Assembly: GCF_024213665.1 (NCBI RefSeq)
Contig: NZ_JANAVP010000002.1
Location: forward strand, 249,225 to 313,224
Source of the DNA: Streptomyces sp. A3M-1-3
GTDB taxonomy: Bacteria > Actinomycetota > Actinomycetes > Streptomycetales > Streptomycetaceae
DNA: 64,000 bases
Direction: 5' to 3'
In this document: one piece after another, positions 9,573 to 19,859 of the stretch
Layout of the letters: each line of letters starts with the position of its first letter
How positions within the stretch are numbered: position 1 is the stretch's first letter
Program-made: the position numbers and the translations under genes
The notes under the pieces: generated by a model
Seen by the model: only the letters and a program-made list of their open reading frames with translations
Databases searched by the model: none
Told to the model about the DNA's origin: nothing

Positions 9573-10517
9573 TCAGGCGCCGCCCGGGATCAGGGGCGTC
9601 CGGCGGGTCAGGGACAGGAGGTCCCTGGCCGGGCCCGCCGGGCGGGTGCCCGCCGGCCATACCGCCCGCAGGTCGCGGCGCAGGCTGACGCCCTCCACCG
9701 GAACCTCGGCCAGCCGGTGGGCCGACAGCTCCTCGCCGACCGCGAGTTCGCTCAGGACGCAGGGCCCGTGGCCGCTCACCGTGGCGGCCTTCACCGCGGT
9801 GGTGGAGGCGAGTTCGAGGAGGGGCTCGGCGAGGCCGCCGTACGCGGCGAGCGCGGCGTCCAGGACCTGGCGGGTGCCGGAGCCCTGCTCGCGCAGGATG
9901 AGCGGGGTCGCCGCGAGTTCCTCGGGTCCCAGCGGCTTGCGGCGGCGGCTCCAGGGGTGGGCGGGGGCGGCGACGACGAGCAGGCGGTCGTGGCCTATGA
10001 CGGTGGAGTCCAGGCCCTCGGGCGTGGCCAGCCCCTCGACGAAGCCGAGGTCGGCCTCATGGGCGAGGAGCCGTCCGGCGACGGCGGCCGAGTTGCCGGC
10101 CAGCAGGGACACGGCCGTGCCGGGGCGCTCGCCGCGCAGCGCGATCAGCCAGCCGGGCAGCAGGTACTCGGCGATGGTCATGCTGGCCGCGACGCGCAGC
10201 CGCGAGTCACGGCGCACGCGCAGCGCCTGCGCCCCTGCGTCGAACACCTCCGCGGCCTCGACGATGCGCCCCGCCCAGTCCGTGACGAGCGCCCCGGATT
10301 CGGTGAGCCGGGAGCCGCGCGGTGACCGGTCGACCAGCGCCACGCCGAGCTGTCGCTCCATGGAACGGATGCGGCTGCTCGCGGCGGGCTGGGTGATGCC
10401 GAGTTCGCGGGCCGCCCGGCCGAGACTGCCGAGCCGGGCGACGGCGAGCAACAGCTCCAGCGCGCCGAGGTCGGGCACGCGGTGGGAGAGGGGGGCCGGT
10501 TCCGCAGCGCTGCTCAT
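9573..10517 (-). CDS. LysR-family transcriptional regulator
   Basis: A 314-residue protein. The N-terminal helix-turn-helix (LELLLAVARLGSLGRAARELGITQPAASSRIRSME, residues about 18-52) is a textbook LysR DNA-binding domain. It is followed by a linker helix and a periplasmic-binding-like effector domain (for example RLRVAASMTIAEYLLPGWL near residue 105). It is divergent from a TDT-family transporter gene 70 bp away, so it probably controls that gene and itself. The ligand is unknown. Confidence 0.9.
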   Translation of the reverse strand: MSSAAEPAPLSHRVPDLGALELLLAVARLGSLGRAARELGITQPAASSRIRSMERQLGVALVDRSPRGSRLTESGALVTDWAGRIVEAAEVFDAGAQALRVRRDSRLRVAASMTIAEYLLPGWLIALRGERPGTAVSLLAGNSAAVAGRLLAHEADLGFVEGLATPEGLDSTVIGHDRLLVVAAPAHPWSRRRKPLGPEELAATPLILREQGSGTRQVLDAALAAYGGLAEPLLELASTTAVKAATVSGHGPCVLSELAVGEELSAHRLAEVPVEGVSLRRDLRAVWPAGTRPAGPARDLLSLTRRTPLIPGGA

Positions 10518-10587
10518 AACTTCAGATTATGCCCCCATAGACATGTCGTCCCTGGTGGGAGGGGCCGGTCCACCGGAGGGTGGACGC

Positions 10588-11907
<1,320 letters not shown>

Positions 11908-13022
11908 CCGATGATCACAATCAACGCAACGACGATCGCCGCCACGACCGGACCCTTCGACGCGAGGGCCACCACAGCGGCAACCGCGAGAGCGACGGGC
12001 GAGCCGATCAGCGGAATGAAGGCGGCGAAGAGCTCCAGCAGTGCCAGAGGTACGGCCAGAGGTACTCCGAGGGCCAAGAGGGCCACGCCGACCAGAATGG
12101 CGTTGGTCACCGCCACCAGCACGATGCCGTGCGTGTAACCCGTAAAAGTCCGCCACGCCGCCCGGCCGGCGATGGCCGCCCGGTCCCGGACGGTCATGGG
12201 CAGCTGGTCGCACGACCAGCTCCACAGCCGGTCTCCCGAGTGGATGAAGAACACCGAACAGAACAGTGCCAGGGCGAATACCGTCAGCACCTCCACCAGC
12301 CGCCCTGCGCCGCTGAGAGCTGTACTGATCAGGGTGGCCCGGTGGGCCGACAGGAATCGTCCGAGCCGGGACTGGACGTCTGAGAGCGCTTCCGGGTTCA
12401 GCCGGAAGGGCGGTTCCTCCAGCCGGCGCTCGATCCTGCCGATGCCCTCGCCGAACTCCCGTTGCAGGCCGGACCGCTCGGCTGCCACCACCTCACCGAT
12501 CAGGGCCAGGATTGCGAGTACGAGGACGATGCTGCCGATCAACGTCACAGTGACGGCCAGCGGCCGTGGGACAAAGCGGGTGAGGAGATCCGCCACCGGC
12601 CTGAGCATCGCGGTGACGACCAGGCCGAGGAACACGGCCACGGCGATCTCGTGAAAATGTCCCAGCACGGAGAAGACGGCGTAGACGGCGCCTCCCACCA
12701 CGAGGATCCGCCACGCGTAAGCGGCAGCCGTCCGGAGTGCCGGAAACACCCGCGGCTCGCCCCCGGACGCCGGCCCCACGCCTTCGCCCGACTGCCGCGC
12801 CGACGGACGGTCCATGCCGCGAAGTGCCTGGCGCGACGCCGCGCGGATCCGGTTCCGCCGCGCCTCGGAGGGCGCACCGGGGTCCGGGTGCGTGCGCTGC
12901 GTTTCGGGTTGCCTGGGCATCCCTGGCTCGTACCACCACGGACCCGTCACGTCACGCGCCAGAAGCCACATTCGCCCGAAGGCACTCGCGCGGGGGGCGC
13001 GCTCGCCCGGCCTGGAACGCGT

Positions 13023-13745
13023 CTAAATCTGACGATGTGCTCGTCGCAGCGCCGCGCCGAGGACCTCGGGTGCCTCGGCCAGTGAGGGGCCGTACCAGGT
13101 GAGGTGGCGGCCGCTGACGAGTGCGGCGGGCAGGCCGGGGAAGGCCTCGGGGCCGTCCTCGGCGGTGAAGCGGTAGGGCTCGTCCGGCAGGACGACGAGA
13201 TCGCTGTCCGCCTCGTTCAGCTCGTCCACCGGAATACGCGGATAGCGCTCGGCATGGTCGGCGTACACGTTCTCCACCCCGAGCCTCGCGAGCAGGTCGC
13301 CGGCGAAGGTGTCCCGGCCCAGCACCATCCAGGGCCGCCGCCAGACGGGAACGACGGCCCTTCGTTTGACCACCGGGACGACGTTCGCCCATGCGGCCTC
13401 GGCCTCGTCGAGCCAGCGGGGCCTGCTCAGCCCGCAGCCCGCCACCAGGACTCGTTCGAGCTCGCGGAAGGCGCCGCGGACGTCGCGGATCTCGGTGACC
13501 AGCACGTCGAGACCGGCGGCGCGCAGCTCGGCGAGGTCCGGTGCGCGGTTCTCCTCCTCGTTGGCGATCACCAGATTGGGGCGGAGCCGGACGACCGCGT
13601 CGACATCCGGGTTCTTGGTGCCGCCGATGCGTGCGGCACCGAGGTCCGCCGGATGGGTGCACCAATCGGTGACTCCTGCCAGCAGGCCGGGGGCGGTCAC
13701 GGCCACGGCTTCGGTGAGGGAGGGGACGAGCGAGACGACGCGCAC
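13023..13745 (-). CDS. BtuF-like helical-backbone metal receptor (cobalamin/siderophore-binding type)
   Basis: A 240-residue protein of the helical-backbone periplasmic-binding superfamily. It starts MRVVSLVPSLTEAV, has CTHPADLGAARIGGTKNPDVDAVVRLRPNLVIANEEEN in the first lobe and FAGDLLARLGVENVY in the second. It has no signal peptide or lipobox, unlike transport-associated members, so it is probably cytoplasmic. Streptomyces homologues are often annotated as cobalamin-binding protein. No permease or ATPase adjoins it. It is followed, in the direction of transcription, by a 102-bp gap before the AI-2E gene. Confidence 0.8.
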   Translation of the reverse strand: MRVVSLVPSLTEAVAVTAPGLLAGVTDWCTHPADLGAARIGGTKNPDVDAVVRLRPNLVIANEEENRAPDLAELRAAGLDVLVTEIRDVRGAFRELERVLVAGCGLSRPRWLDEAEAAWANVVPVVKRRAVVPVWRRPWMVLGRDTFAGDLLARLGVENVYADHAERYPRIPVDELNEADSDLVVLPDEPYRFTAEDGPEAFPGLPAALVSGRHLTWYGPSLAEAPEVLGAALRRAHRQI

Positions 13746-13770
13746 GGGGCGCTCCCTTCAGCGGCGGGCT

Positions 13771-14349
13771 TCAGCGACGGAGTTCGCCGGTCGCGTCGAC
13801 ATGGCCGGCGACCGCGACGACAAGGATTCGGGTGCCAGGGGCGGTGGCGCGCCAGCGGTGCCGGACGCCGCCGGAGAGGAAGAGGGTGTCGCCCCGCTCC
13901 AGGCGGTACGCCCGCCCCTCTGCCTCCACCTCGGCCGCACCGTCCGCGACGTACATCAGCTCGTCGTTGCGGTGCTGGAACTCCCGCCCGGCGTCCTGCT
14001 CGCCGGTGAACTCCAGGGCGCGCAGCTGGTGCTGACCGCGGACGAGCGAGCGGACCCGGGCTTCGAGACCGGGGTCGGCGCCGGCCCGTACGACATCGAC
14101 CGTGCGCGCGGAGTCGGAGGCGGCGATCAGCTGCCCGGCCGTGGTCTCCAGGGCGTCCGCGACCCGCTGCAGTGAGCGCATGCTGGGGCGGGCCCGCTGG
14201 TTCTCTATCTGGCTCAGGAACGGTACGGACAGTCCGCTGCGCGCGGCGACCGCGGCAAGGGTGAGGTCGAGGGCCCGGCGCCGTCTGCGCACGGCGGACC
14301 CGACCCGGAGGGGTTCCTTGTCCTTGTCGTCCTTGTCCTTCGCGCCCAT
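13771..14349 (-). CDS. XRE-family regulator with C-terminal cupin domain
   Basis: A 192-residue protein. A charged N-terminus (KDKDDKDKE) is followed by an XRE helix-turn-helix (LTLAAVAARSGLSVPFLSQIE, about residues 29-50). The cupin domain spans about residues 110-190 (FQHRNDELMYVADGAAEVE, then RYRLERGDTLFLSGGVRHRW, with the His/Glu pattern of a small-molecule pocket). This architecture is common in regulators of amino acid, polyamine or carbon metabolism. It lies 25 bp upstream of the BtuF-like gene on the same strand and could be co-transcribed with it. Confidence 0.85.
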   Translation of the reverse strand: MGAKDKDDKDKEPLRVGSAVRRRRRALDLTLAAVAARSGLSVPFLSQIENQRARPSMRSLQRVADALETTAGQLIAASDSARTVDVVRAGADPGLEARVRSLVRGQHQLRALEFTGEQDAGREFQHRNDELMYVADGAAEVEAEGRAYRLERGDTLFLSGGVRHRWRATAPGTRILVVAVAGHVDATGELRR

Positions 14350-14442
14350 TCGCCCGGTCTCCCCTCCTCGTCCTGTCGGCGCTGCGGTGTACTGACAGCA
14401 CCATACGCAGCTTCGGCCCGTGGCCGTACCGGAGAGAACGGT

Positions 14443-15090
14443 TCAACTGCGGCCGGCAAAGGACTCCTGGGTGAGGAAGGCCAGCCTGGCGCGCTTCTCC
14501 GGGAGGTAGACCTCGGGCAGGTCGATCTCGGGGAGGACGATCTCGGGCCCGAGTACGAAGCCCGTCCGCTGCAGGCGCGTGATCGCCTTCTCGTTGCGGG
14601 CGTCCGGTTCGGCCACGATCCGCTGCCGTCCGGGGACCGAGAGCACATGGCTGACGAATACCGAGAGGAGGGCGGCGGTGTAGCCCGGTCGGGGCTCGCC
14701 GGCGGCGGGACCGAGCATCAGGTGGACGCCGACGTCGCCCGGATCGACGTCGTAGCACTCGCCGACCCGGTCGGCCGACGGCTCGTACGTCTGGAAGAGC
14801 GCGACCGGCTCGTCGCCCAGGAGGGCCAGGAAGGCGTGGTGCGTGGTGAGGGAGTCGAGGTGGGTGTAGATCTCCAAGACCTGTTCGCGGCTCGCGTCAC
14901 CCATGCCCCAGAACCGGGCCCGCTCCTCGATGACCCAGCGGTGGATCACACCGGCGTCGGCCGCCGGGTCCACCGGGACGACGCGGACCGTTCCGAAACC
15001 GTCGACCGCCTGCTCGTGGACGGCCTCGCGGGTACCGCACGGAGCAGCCGGGGACTCGGTCGGGGATGCGGTCGGGGACTCAGAAGTCAT
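14443..15090 (-). CDS. GNAT acyltransferase, siderophore IucB/MbtK-like type
   Basis: A 215-residue N-acyltransferase. It has HRWVIEERARFWGM and YTHLDSLTTHHAFLALLGDEPVALFQTYEP in the acceptor half, HLMLGPA in the acyl-CoA core, and a late conserved segment RIVAEPDARNEKAITRLQRTGFVLGPEIVLPE that is characteristic of siderophore acyltransferases (IucB, RhbD, MbtK). It overlaps the end of the Ntn-hydrolase gene by 11 bp, so the two are translationally coupled and share an iron-box promoter. Desferrioxamine loci of some Streptomyces carry a penicillin-amidase-like gene plus an acyltransferase gene (which I recall as desG and desH); this pair looks like that module. That link is from memory. Confidence 0.85.
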   Translation of the reverse strand: MTSESPTASPTESPAAPCGTREAVHEQAVDGFGTVRVVPVDPAADAGVIHRWVIEERARFWGMGDASREQVLEIYTHLDSLTTHHAFLALLGDEPVALFQTYEPSADRVGECYDVDPGDVGVHLMLGPAAGEPRPGYTAALLSVFVSHVLSVPGRQRIVAEPDARNEKAITRLQRTGFVLGPEIVLPEIDLPEVYLPEKRARLAFLTQESFAGRS

Positions 15091-17152
15091 GGTTCTCCTC
15101 GGTGAGGGTCAGGTGGTTCCAGTCAGTGACCACGGGGAGGAGTTCTCCCCGTACCCACAGGGGCAGCTGGTCGCGGTAGTGGGCACCGCCCGGGACGCCC
15201 GAGGCGCCGAGCGGGACCACCCAGAGGCTGTCCTCGCGCCGGGCGAGGTCCCACACGTAGCGCGCCGCGGGGCCGCGTGCGCTGAGGTCGGTGAGGCCGG
15301 GCACGCTCGACGTGGACAGCACGCAGTCGTGGTCGCCGGAGAGCCCCGGCCACTCCTCCTGGGCGGCGCCGGGCACGGCCTGCCACGGCAGGAGCCGGTG
15401 GGTCTCACCCCATGTCGCGGGCGTCCGGCTGCGGGCTGCCTCGTGGGCGGCGATGTCCTCGACGGCCGCCCTGACGACCTCGGCCCGGTCGATGCCGGGC
15501 AGCAGCGCGGTCGTGAGCAGACCTTCCAGGGCGTAGGCGACCTTGGGTACGAGGGCGAGCCAGGGCAGAAACGTCTCCGGATACGCCGGCGGCTCGGCCA
15601 GCCGCGCCAGCTCCGGGCAGGCGGCCAGCCGGCGCACCACCGCGGAGCGCAGCGCGGCGAACGCGGCGGCCTCGGTGCTTGTCGCGTCCATCCGGCGGTC
15701 CCAGCGAAGGAGCGCCTCGCGCAGCCGTACGGCGTCCGGGCTCAGCCCGTCGAGGCCGGCCAGCAGGTCCAGCAGGGGCCGGGCGGAGGCCAGGTGGGTG
15801 TCGGTGTGGACCGCTGCCATGCCCTTGGCGGACCAGGCCGCCGACTCCTCCAGCAGCTGCCGGATCCGGTCCGCCCGGTGGGGGGCCGCGAACTCGACGC
15901 CGAGCGGGCCGGCCAGGCCCCGCTGGTTGGCCATCACGGCGACGTCGTCGACGTCCTCTCGGGGCAGCGGGGCGTGCCAGCCGCGCCACTCGTGTCCGGC
16001 CTCCCAGGCAGGCACGACGCGCAGCTGGTTGTCCCGGTGGCGCAGCGGCACGGCGCCGGCGACCCGGTGCAGCAGGCCGCCCTCGGTGTCGGCGGCCTGT
16101 ACGACGTTGACGGGCTCCGCCCACCGGTCGAAGGCACGGTCCACATCGGCGACCGTGGTCGCCCTGAGCAGTTCGGGCAGGGCGCCGAAGCCGAGGTCCT
16201 CGCGGACCCGCGGGGGGCAGCGGAGGCTGATCGCGTACTCCTCGTCCGGTCCGCCGATGATGACGGGCCCCCGGTCGGTCTCGATCACCTCGACGTCGAC
16301 CGGATCGGCCCCCGCCACCTCGACGGTCTCGACGTGGACGGCGGCCGGCCGCCAGCCGTCCGGGCCGAGCGCCTCCACCCGGGCGTCGTTGCGCCGGAGC
16401 TGTTCCCGGTAGAGGTCCTGGTAGTCGGCCATGGCGTTGGTGATCGCCCAGGCCACCGAGCCGGTGTGCCCGAAGTGGCCGATGCCGGGGACGCCGGGGA
16501 CGGCCAGCCCCACCACGTCGAACTCCGGACAGGCCAGGTGGATCTGCTGGTAGACGCCCGGGTCCTCGATGAACCGGTGCGGGTCGCCGGCGATGAGGGG
16601 CGCCCCGGTGACCGTGCGTCCGCCGGTGACGAGCCAGCCGTTGCTGCCGGAGGTGCCGGGCCCGTCGGTGGCGAACAGTTCGACCGACGCGTTGCCGAGG
16701 GCGCGGGCGACCTCCTCGCGCCACAGTTTGGTGGGGAACCCCGCGAACAGGATGTGCGTGGACAGCCAGATCCCCAGCGGGGTCCACGGCTGCCACTGTC
16801 CGGGGACCAGTCCCGTGGCGGCGAACTCCGGTGACCGCGGCTGCCCTTCGCGCAGGCCCGCGTTGACCCCGTCGACGTAACTGCTGACCCAGGCGGCGGT
16901 GTCCGCGTCGAGCCGGGCGAAGCAGCGCCGGGCGGTGTCCTCCACCCGGGCCTGCCGGACGAATCGGTCCCAGCCGACGGCCTCGGCGCCCAGGAAGGCA
17001 GCGGTGGTGCCCTGCGACCGGTGCCGCTCGACCTCGATCTGCCAGGCCCGGTCGGTGGCGGCGTTACGGCCTTGGGCGTAGGCGAGTTCCCGCGCACTGC
17101 CGGCGCGTAGATGGGGGATGCCCCAGGCGTCCCGGTAGACCTCGATGCTCAC
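15080..17152 (-). CDS. Penicillin acylase-family Ntn hydrolase, iron-regulated
   Basis: About 690 residues starting at GTG 17152, which has GGGGG about 6 bp upstream; an ATG at 17164 lies without a ribosome binding site next to the iron box. The alpha part begins IEVYRDAWGIPHLRA and contains QGRNAATDRAWQIE, both hallmarks of the family. The autoproteolytic site is TSGSNGW, with Ser near residue 170 as the predicted N-terminal nucleophile of the beta subunit. GDPHRFIEDPGVYQQIHL and GHFGHTGSVAWAITNAMADYQDLY follow. There is no signal peptide, so unlike classical secreted penicillin acylases it should act in the cytoplasm. With the iron box and coupled GNAT gene, an amide substrate in siderophore metabolism is likely. 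Confidence 0.87.
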   Translation of the reverse strand: MSIEVYRDAWGIPHLRAGSARELAYAQGRNAATDRAWQIEVERHRSQGTTAAFLGAEAVGWDRFVRQARVEDTARRCFARLDADTAAWVSSYVDGVNAGLREGQPRSPEFAATGLVPGQWQPWTPLGIWLSTHILFAGFPTKLWREEVARALGNASVELFATDGPGTSGSNGWLVTGGRTVTGAPLIAGDPHRFIEDPGVYQQIHLACPEFDVVGLAVPGVPGIGHFGHTGSVAWAITNAMADYQDLYREQLRRNDARVEALGPDGWRPAAVHVETVEVAGADPVDVEVIETDRGPVIIGGPDEEYAISLRCPPRVREDLGFGALPELLRATTVADVDRAFDRWAEPVNVVQAADTEGGLLHRVAGAVPLRHRDNQLRVVPAWEAGHEWRGWHAPLPREDVDDVAVMANQRGLAGPLGVEFAAPHRADRIRQLLEESAAWSAKGMAAVHTDTHLASARPLLDLLAGLDGLSPDAVRLREALLRWDRRMDATSTEAAAFAALRSAVVRRLAACPELARLAEPPAYPETFLPWLALVPKVAYALEGLLTTALLPGIDRAEVVRAAVEDIAAHEAARSRTPATWGETHRLLPWQAVPGAAQEEWPGLSGDHDCVLSTSSVPGLTDLSARGPAARYVWDLARREDSLWVVPLGASGVPGGAHYRDQLPLWVRGELLPVVTDWNHLTLTEENHDF

Positions 17153-17169
17153 ACTGACCCCCATCTGTT

Positions 17170-17188
17170 TTAGGTTAGGCTGGCCTAA
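17170..17188. promoter_or_regulatory. DmdR/IdeR-type iron box between acylase and SIP genes
   Basis: TTAGGTTAGGCTGGCCTAA matches the 19-bp actinobacterial iron box (TTAGGTTAGGCTCACCTAA) at 17 of 19 positions. It lies 18 bp from the acylase start and about 75 bp from the SIP start, so it can repress both divergent genes when iron is plentiful. Confidence 0.9.
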
Positions 17189-17263
17189 CTTAAACGACGG
17201 ACGCGCGGAAGAACAATCGTGCGGGCAGCGGGCAGCTGTCCCGCGCCGATGGGGAGGGAGACC

Positions 17264-17998
17264 GTGGTGGGACATGGCTGGGAGGGCGTGGTCCTCAAGC
17301 TCATGCGGGGCAAGGACTTCGAGTTCACCGTGACGGGCGCCGAGCAGGTCACCGAGCACTTCCGGCGGGTGCATCTCACCGACGGCGGCATGCTCGGCGC
17401 GACCGGGGTGCACCCCACGATGTGGGTGCGGATGTGGTTCGAGAACGGCGGCAAGCCGCATCAGCGTGCCTACACCCTGGTGGACGCCGACCCCGAAGCG
17501 GGCACCTTCAGCCTGGAGTTCGCCCTGCACGACGGCTGCGCGAGCGACTGGGCACGAAAGGCGCAGCCGGGCGACACGATCGAGGCGACCCTCCAGGGCA
17601 CCGGTTTCGCCGCGCCCGACCCGCTGCCGTCGCGGCTGTTCGTGATCGGCGACCCGGCCTCGCTGCCGGCCGTCAACTCACTGCTGGACTCGATCGGGCA
17701 GGTGCCGGCGACCATCTGGTTCGAGACCACGCACGATTCGGACGACGAGCTGCCGGTGCGGCTGGACCCGGCACACCACGAACTGCGCAGGGTCCCACGG
17801 CGGGAGGCCGGCGCCCACCTGGTCGAGGAGGTGCGGAAAGCTCTGCCCGGCCTGCTCGGGGACCCGGCCGCCGCGTACATGTGGATCGCGTGCGACACGG
17901 CGACGACCCGGGCCCTCACCTCGTACGTGCGCAAGGAACTGGCTGTGCCGAAGGACCGGGTCAACGCGCTGGGGTACTGGCGGGTGGATCAGGGGTGA
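17264..17998 (+). CDS. Siderophore-interacting protein (SIP), FAD/NAD(P)H ferric reductase type
   Basis: About 244 residues of the ViuB/SIP family. The N-terminal FAD-binding barrel has VTEHFRRVHLTDGG and the FAD motif QRAYTLVDADPEAG (RxYT), then DWARKAQPGDTIEATLQGTGF. The C-terminal NAD(P)H domain has FVIGDPASLPAVNSLLDSI and ends ALGYWRVDQG, the usual SIP terminus. It probably releases iron from imported ferri-siderophores by reduction. GTG 17264 has GGGGAGGGAG just upstream; ATG 17249 and GTG 17219 are alternatives. It is iron-controlled through the box at 17170-17188. Confidence 0.9.
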   Translation: MVGHGWEGVVLKLMRGKDFEFTVTGAEQVTEHFRRVHLTDGGMLGATGVHPTMWVRMWFENGGKPHQRAYTLVDADPEAGTFSLEFALHDGCASDWARKAQPGDTIEATLQGTGFAAPDPLPSRLFVIGDPASLPAVNSLLDSIGQVPATIWFETTHDSDDELPVRLDPAHHELRRVPRREAGAHLVEEVRKALPGLLGDPAAAYMWIACDTATTRALTSYVRKELAVPKDRVNALGYWRVDQG

Positions 17999-18000
17999 CT

Positions 18001-18036
18001 GAAAGGGGTGGGCCGCCGTGGCGGCCCACCCCTTTC
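18001..18036. terminator. Strong bidirectional terminator
   Basis: A perfect 17-bp inverted repeat (GAAAGGGGTGGGCCGCC and its complement around GT) starts 3 bp past the SIP stop and ends 21 bp before the stop of the convergent opuABC-type gene. Confidence 0.9.
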
Positions 18037-18056
18037 GGCTTTCGCGTCCGTGCCGG

Positions 18057-19859
18057 TCAGCCGCCCACGGGGGCCAACTTGTCGGCGAGACCCGGGGTGG
18101 CCTTCAGCCAGGCCCTGACGGCCTGCTGCTCATTGCCCTTGCCTGCCTGCTGGATCTTCGCTTCGAGACCGGTGAGCTGCCGCTCCGTCATCTTGAAGTC
18201 CTTCAGCCACTTGCCGACTTCGGGGTTCTCCGAGGCGAACCCCTTGCGGGCGAGGGTGTGGACGCCGTCGCCCTTGCCCCAGCTGCCCTTGGGGTCCTTC
18301 AGCTTCTTCAGGTCGTACGTGCTGTAGGCCCAGTGCGGGGACCACAGTGTGGTGACGACCGGCTCCTTCTTCGCGTACGCACGCTTCAGCTCGGCCAGCA
18401 TGCCGGGCGTGGAGCCGTCGACGACCTTGTACTCGCCCTGAAGGCCGTACTCCTTGAGGACCTTGTCCCCCAGCAGGCCCATCATTCCGGCGCTCGGCTC
18501 GATGCCGATGATCCGGCCCTTGAACGTGCCGGCCTTGCCCTTGAGGTCCTCGAGCGAGTCGACACCCTTGACGTATGAGGGGACGCTCAGCTCCAGGGAG
18601 GTCGGCCCGTACCAGGAGCCCATGTCCTGAAGCTTGTCCTTGTACTTCGCCCAGTACTTCTCGTGGGTGACGGGCAGCCAGGAGTCGGTCTGGAAGTCGA
18701 TCTGGCCGTTGGCCATACCGGTGTAGAGGGCGCCCGCCTCGTACTGCTTGGCGGTCACCTCGAAGCCGCGCCGCTCCAGCAGTTCCTTCCAGAGGAAGGT
18801 GGAGGCGACGCCCTCGTCCCAGGGGATGTAGCCGAGCTCGATCTGCTTGCCCTTGCCGACGTTCTTCGCACCGGACGCGGCCCCGGACGTGCCGGCGCCG
18901 CCGAACATGCCCATGCCGCCGGCGACGACCGCGAGGACGACCACTGCGACGACCGCGACGGCGGGCTGCGGGCGGTAGTTCCAGATCTTCAGGCCGTGCA
19001 GGGCGTTCGCCTTGGCGGCGGCGCGGCGGCCGAGCGGCGAGACCTGTCGGCCCAGTGCGCCGGTGATCCGGTCCAGGTACATGGCGAGGACGACGATGGA
19101 GACGCCCGCCTCGAAGCCGAGGCCGATGTCGACATTGCCGATGGCGCGGTAGACCGCGCCGCCGAGGCCGCCGCCGCCGACCATGCCGGCGATGACCACC
19201 ATGGACAGACCCAGCATGATCACCTGGTTGACGCCGGCCATGATGGTCGGCAGCGCGAGCGGCATCTGTACGCGAAGGAGGGTGTTGCGCGGGGTGGTGC
19301 CGAACGCCTCGGCCGCTTCGACGAGTTCACCGTCGACCTGGCGGATGCCGAGCTCGGTCATCCGTACGCCCGGAGGCATCGCGAAGATGATCGTCGCGAT
19401 GATGCCGGGGACGACTCCCACGCCGAAGAAGATGATGCCGGGAATCAGGTAGACCATGGCCGGCATGGTCTGCATGAAGTCGAGAACGGGCCGCAGCACC
19501 GCGCTGACCGTGCGGGACCTGGCCGCCCAGATGCCGAGCGGCACGGCGAGCGCGAGGGTCACGAGGGTGGCGACGAGGACGAGCGACAGCGTGGCCATCG
19601 CGTCGTCCCACAGCTCGACCGAGTCGATCAGCGCGAAGCCCGCGAAGGCGAGCCCGCCGGCCAGCAGGCCGCGCAGCCACCAGGCGAGTACGGCGAGGAT
19701 GCCGGCGAACAGCAGCGGCTCGGGCGCCGACAGCGCGGCGTCGATGCCGTCGTACATGCCGGTGACGAGTGAGCTGATCGCGTCGAACAGCCAGGAGAGG
19801 TGGCGCTGGAGGAAGTCGACGCCGCTGTCGACCCAGTCGCCCATGGGGAGCCTAGGCAC
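18057..19859 (-). CDS. Osmoprotectant ABC transporter, fused permease and substrate-binding protein (OpuABC type)
   Basis: A 600-residue fusion. Residues about 35-290 are a ProW-like permease with 6-7 helices and the ABC coupling loop EAAEAFGTTPRNTLLRVQMPLALPTIMAG. A further transmembrane helix (AVAVVAVVVLAVVAGGMGMF, about 305-325) leads to an extracytoplasmic OpuAC-type glycine-betaine/choline-binding domain (about 340-600). That domain begins IELGYIPWDEGVASTFLWKELLERRGFEV and contains aromatic residues expected to cage a quaternary amine (DSWLPVTHEKYW, LWSPHWAY). The start overlaps the end of the ATPase gene by 8 bp; an ATG at 19844 is an alternative start. Confidence 0.92.
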   Translation of the reverse strand: MPRLPMGDWVDSGVDFLQRHLSWLFDAISSLVTGMYDGIDAALSAPEPLLFAGILAVLAWWLRGLLAGGLAFAGFALIDSVELWDDAMATLSLVLVATLVTLALAVPLGIWAARSRTVSAVLRPVLDFMQTMPAMVYLIPGIIFFGVGVVPGIIATIIFAMPPGVRMTELGIRQVDGELVEAAEAFGTTPRNTLLRVQMPLALPTIMAGVNQVIMLGLSMVVIAGMVGGGGLGGAVYRAIGNVDIGLGFEAGVSIVVLAMYLDRITGALGRQVSPLGRRAAAKANALHGLKIWNYRPQPAVAVVAVVVLAVVAGGMGMFGGAGTSGAASGAKNVGKGKQIELGYIPWDEGVASTFLWKELLERRGFEVTAKQYEAGALYTGMANGQIDFQTDSWLPVTHEKYWAKYKDKLQDMGSWYGPTSLELSVPSYVKGVDSLEDLKGKAGTFKGRIIGIEPSAGMMGLLGDKVLKEYGLQGEYKVVDGSTPGMLAELKRAYAKKEPVVTTLWSPHWAYSTYDLKKLKDPKGSWGKGDGVHTLARKGFASENPEVGKWLKDFKMTERQLTGLEAKIQQAGKGNEQQAVRAWLKATPGLADKLAPVGG

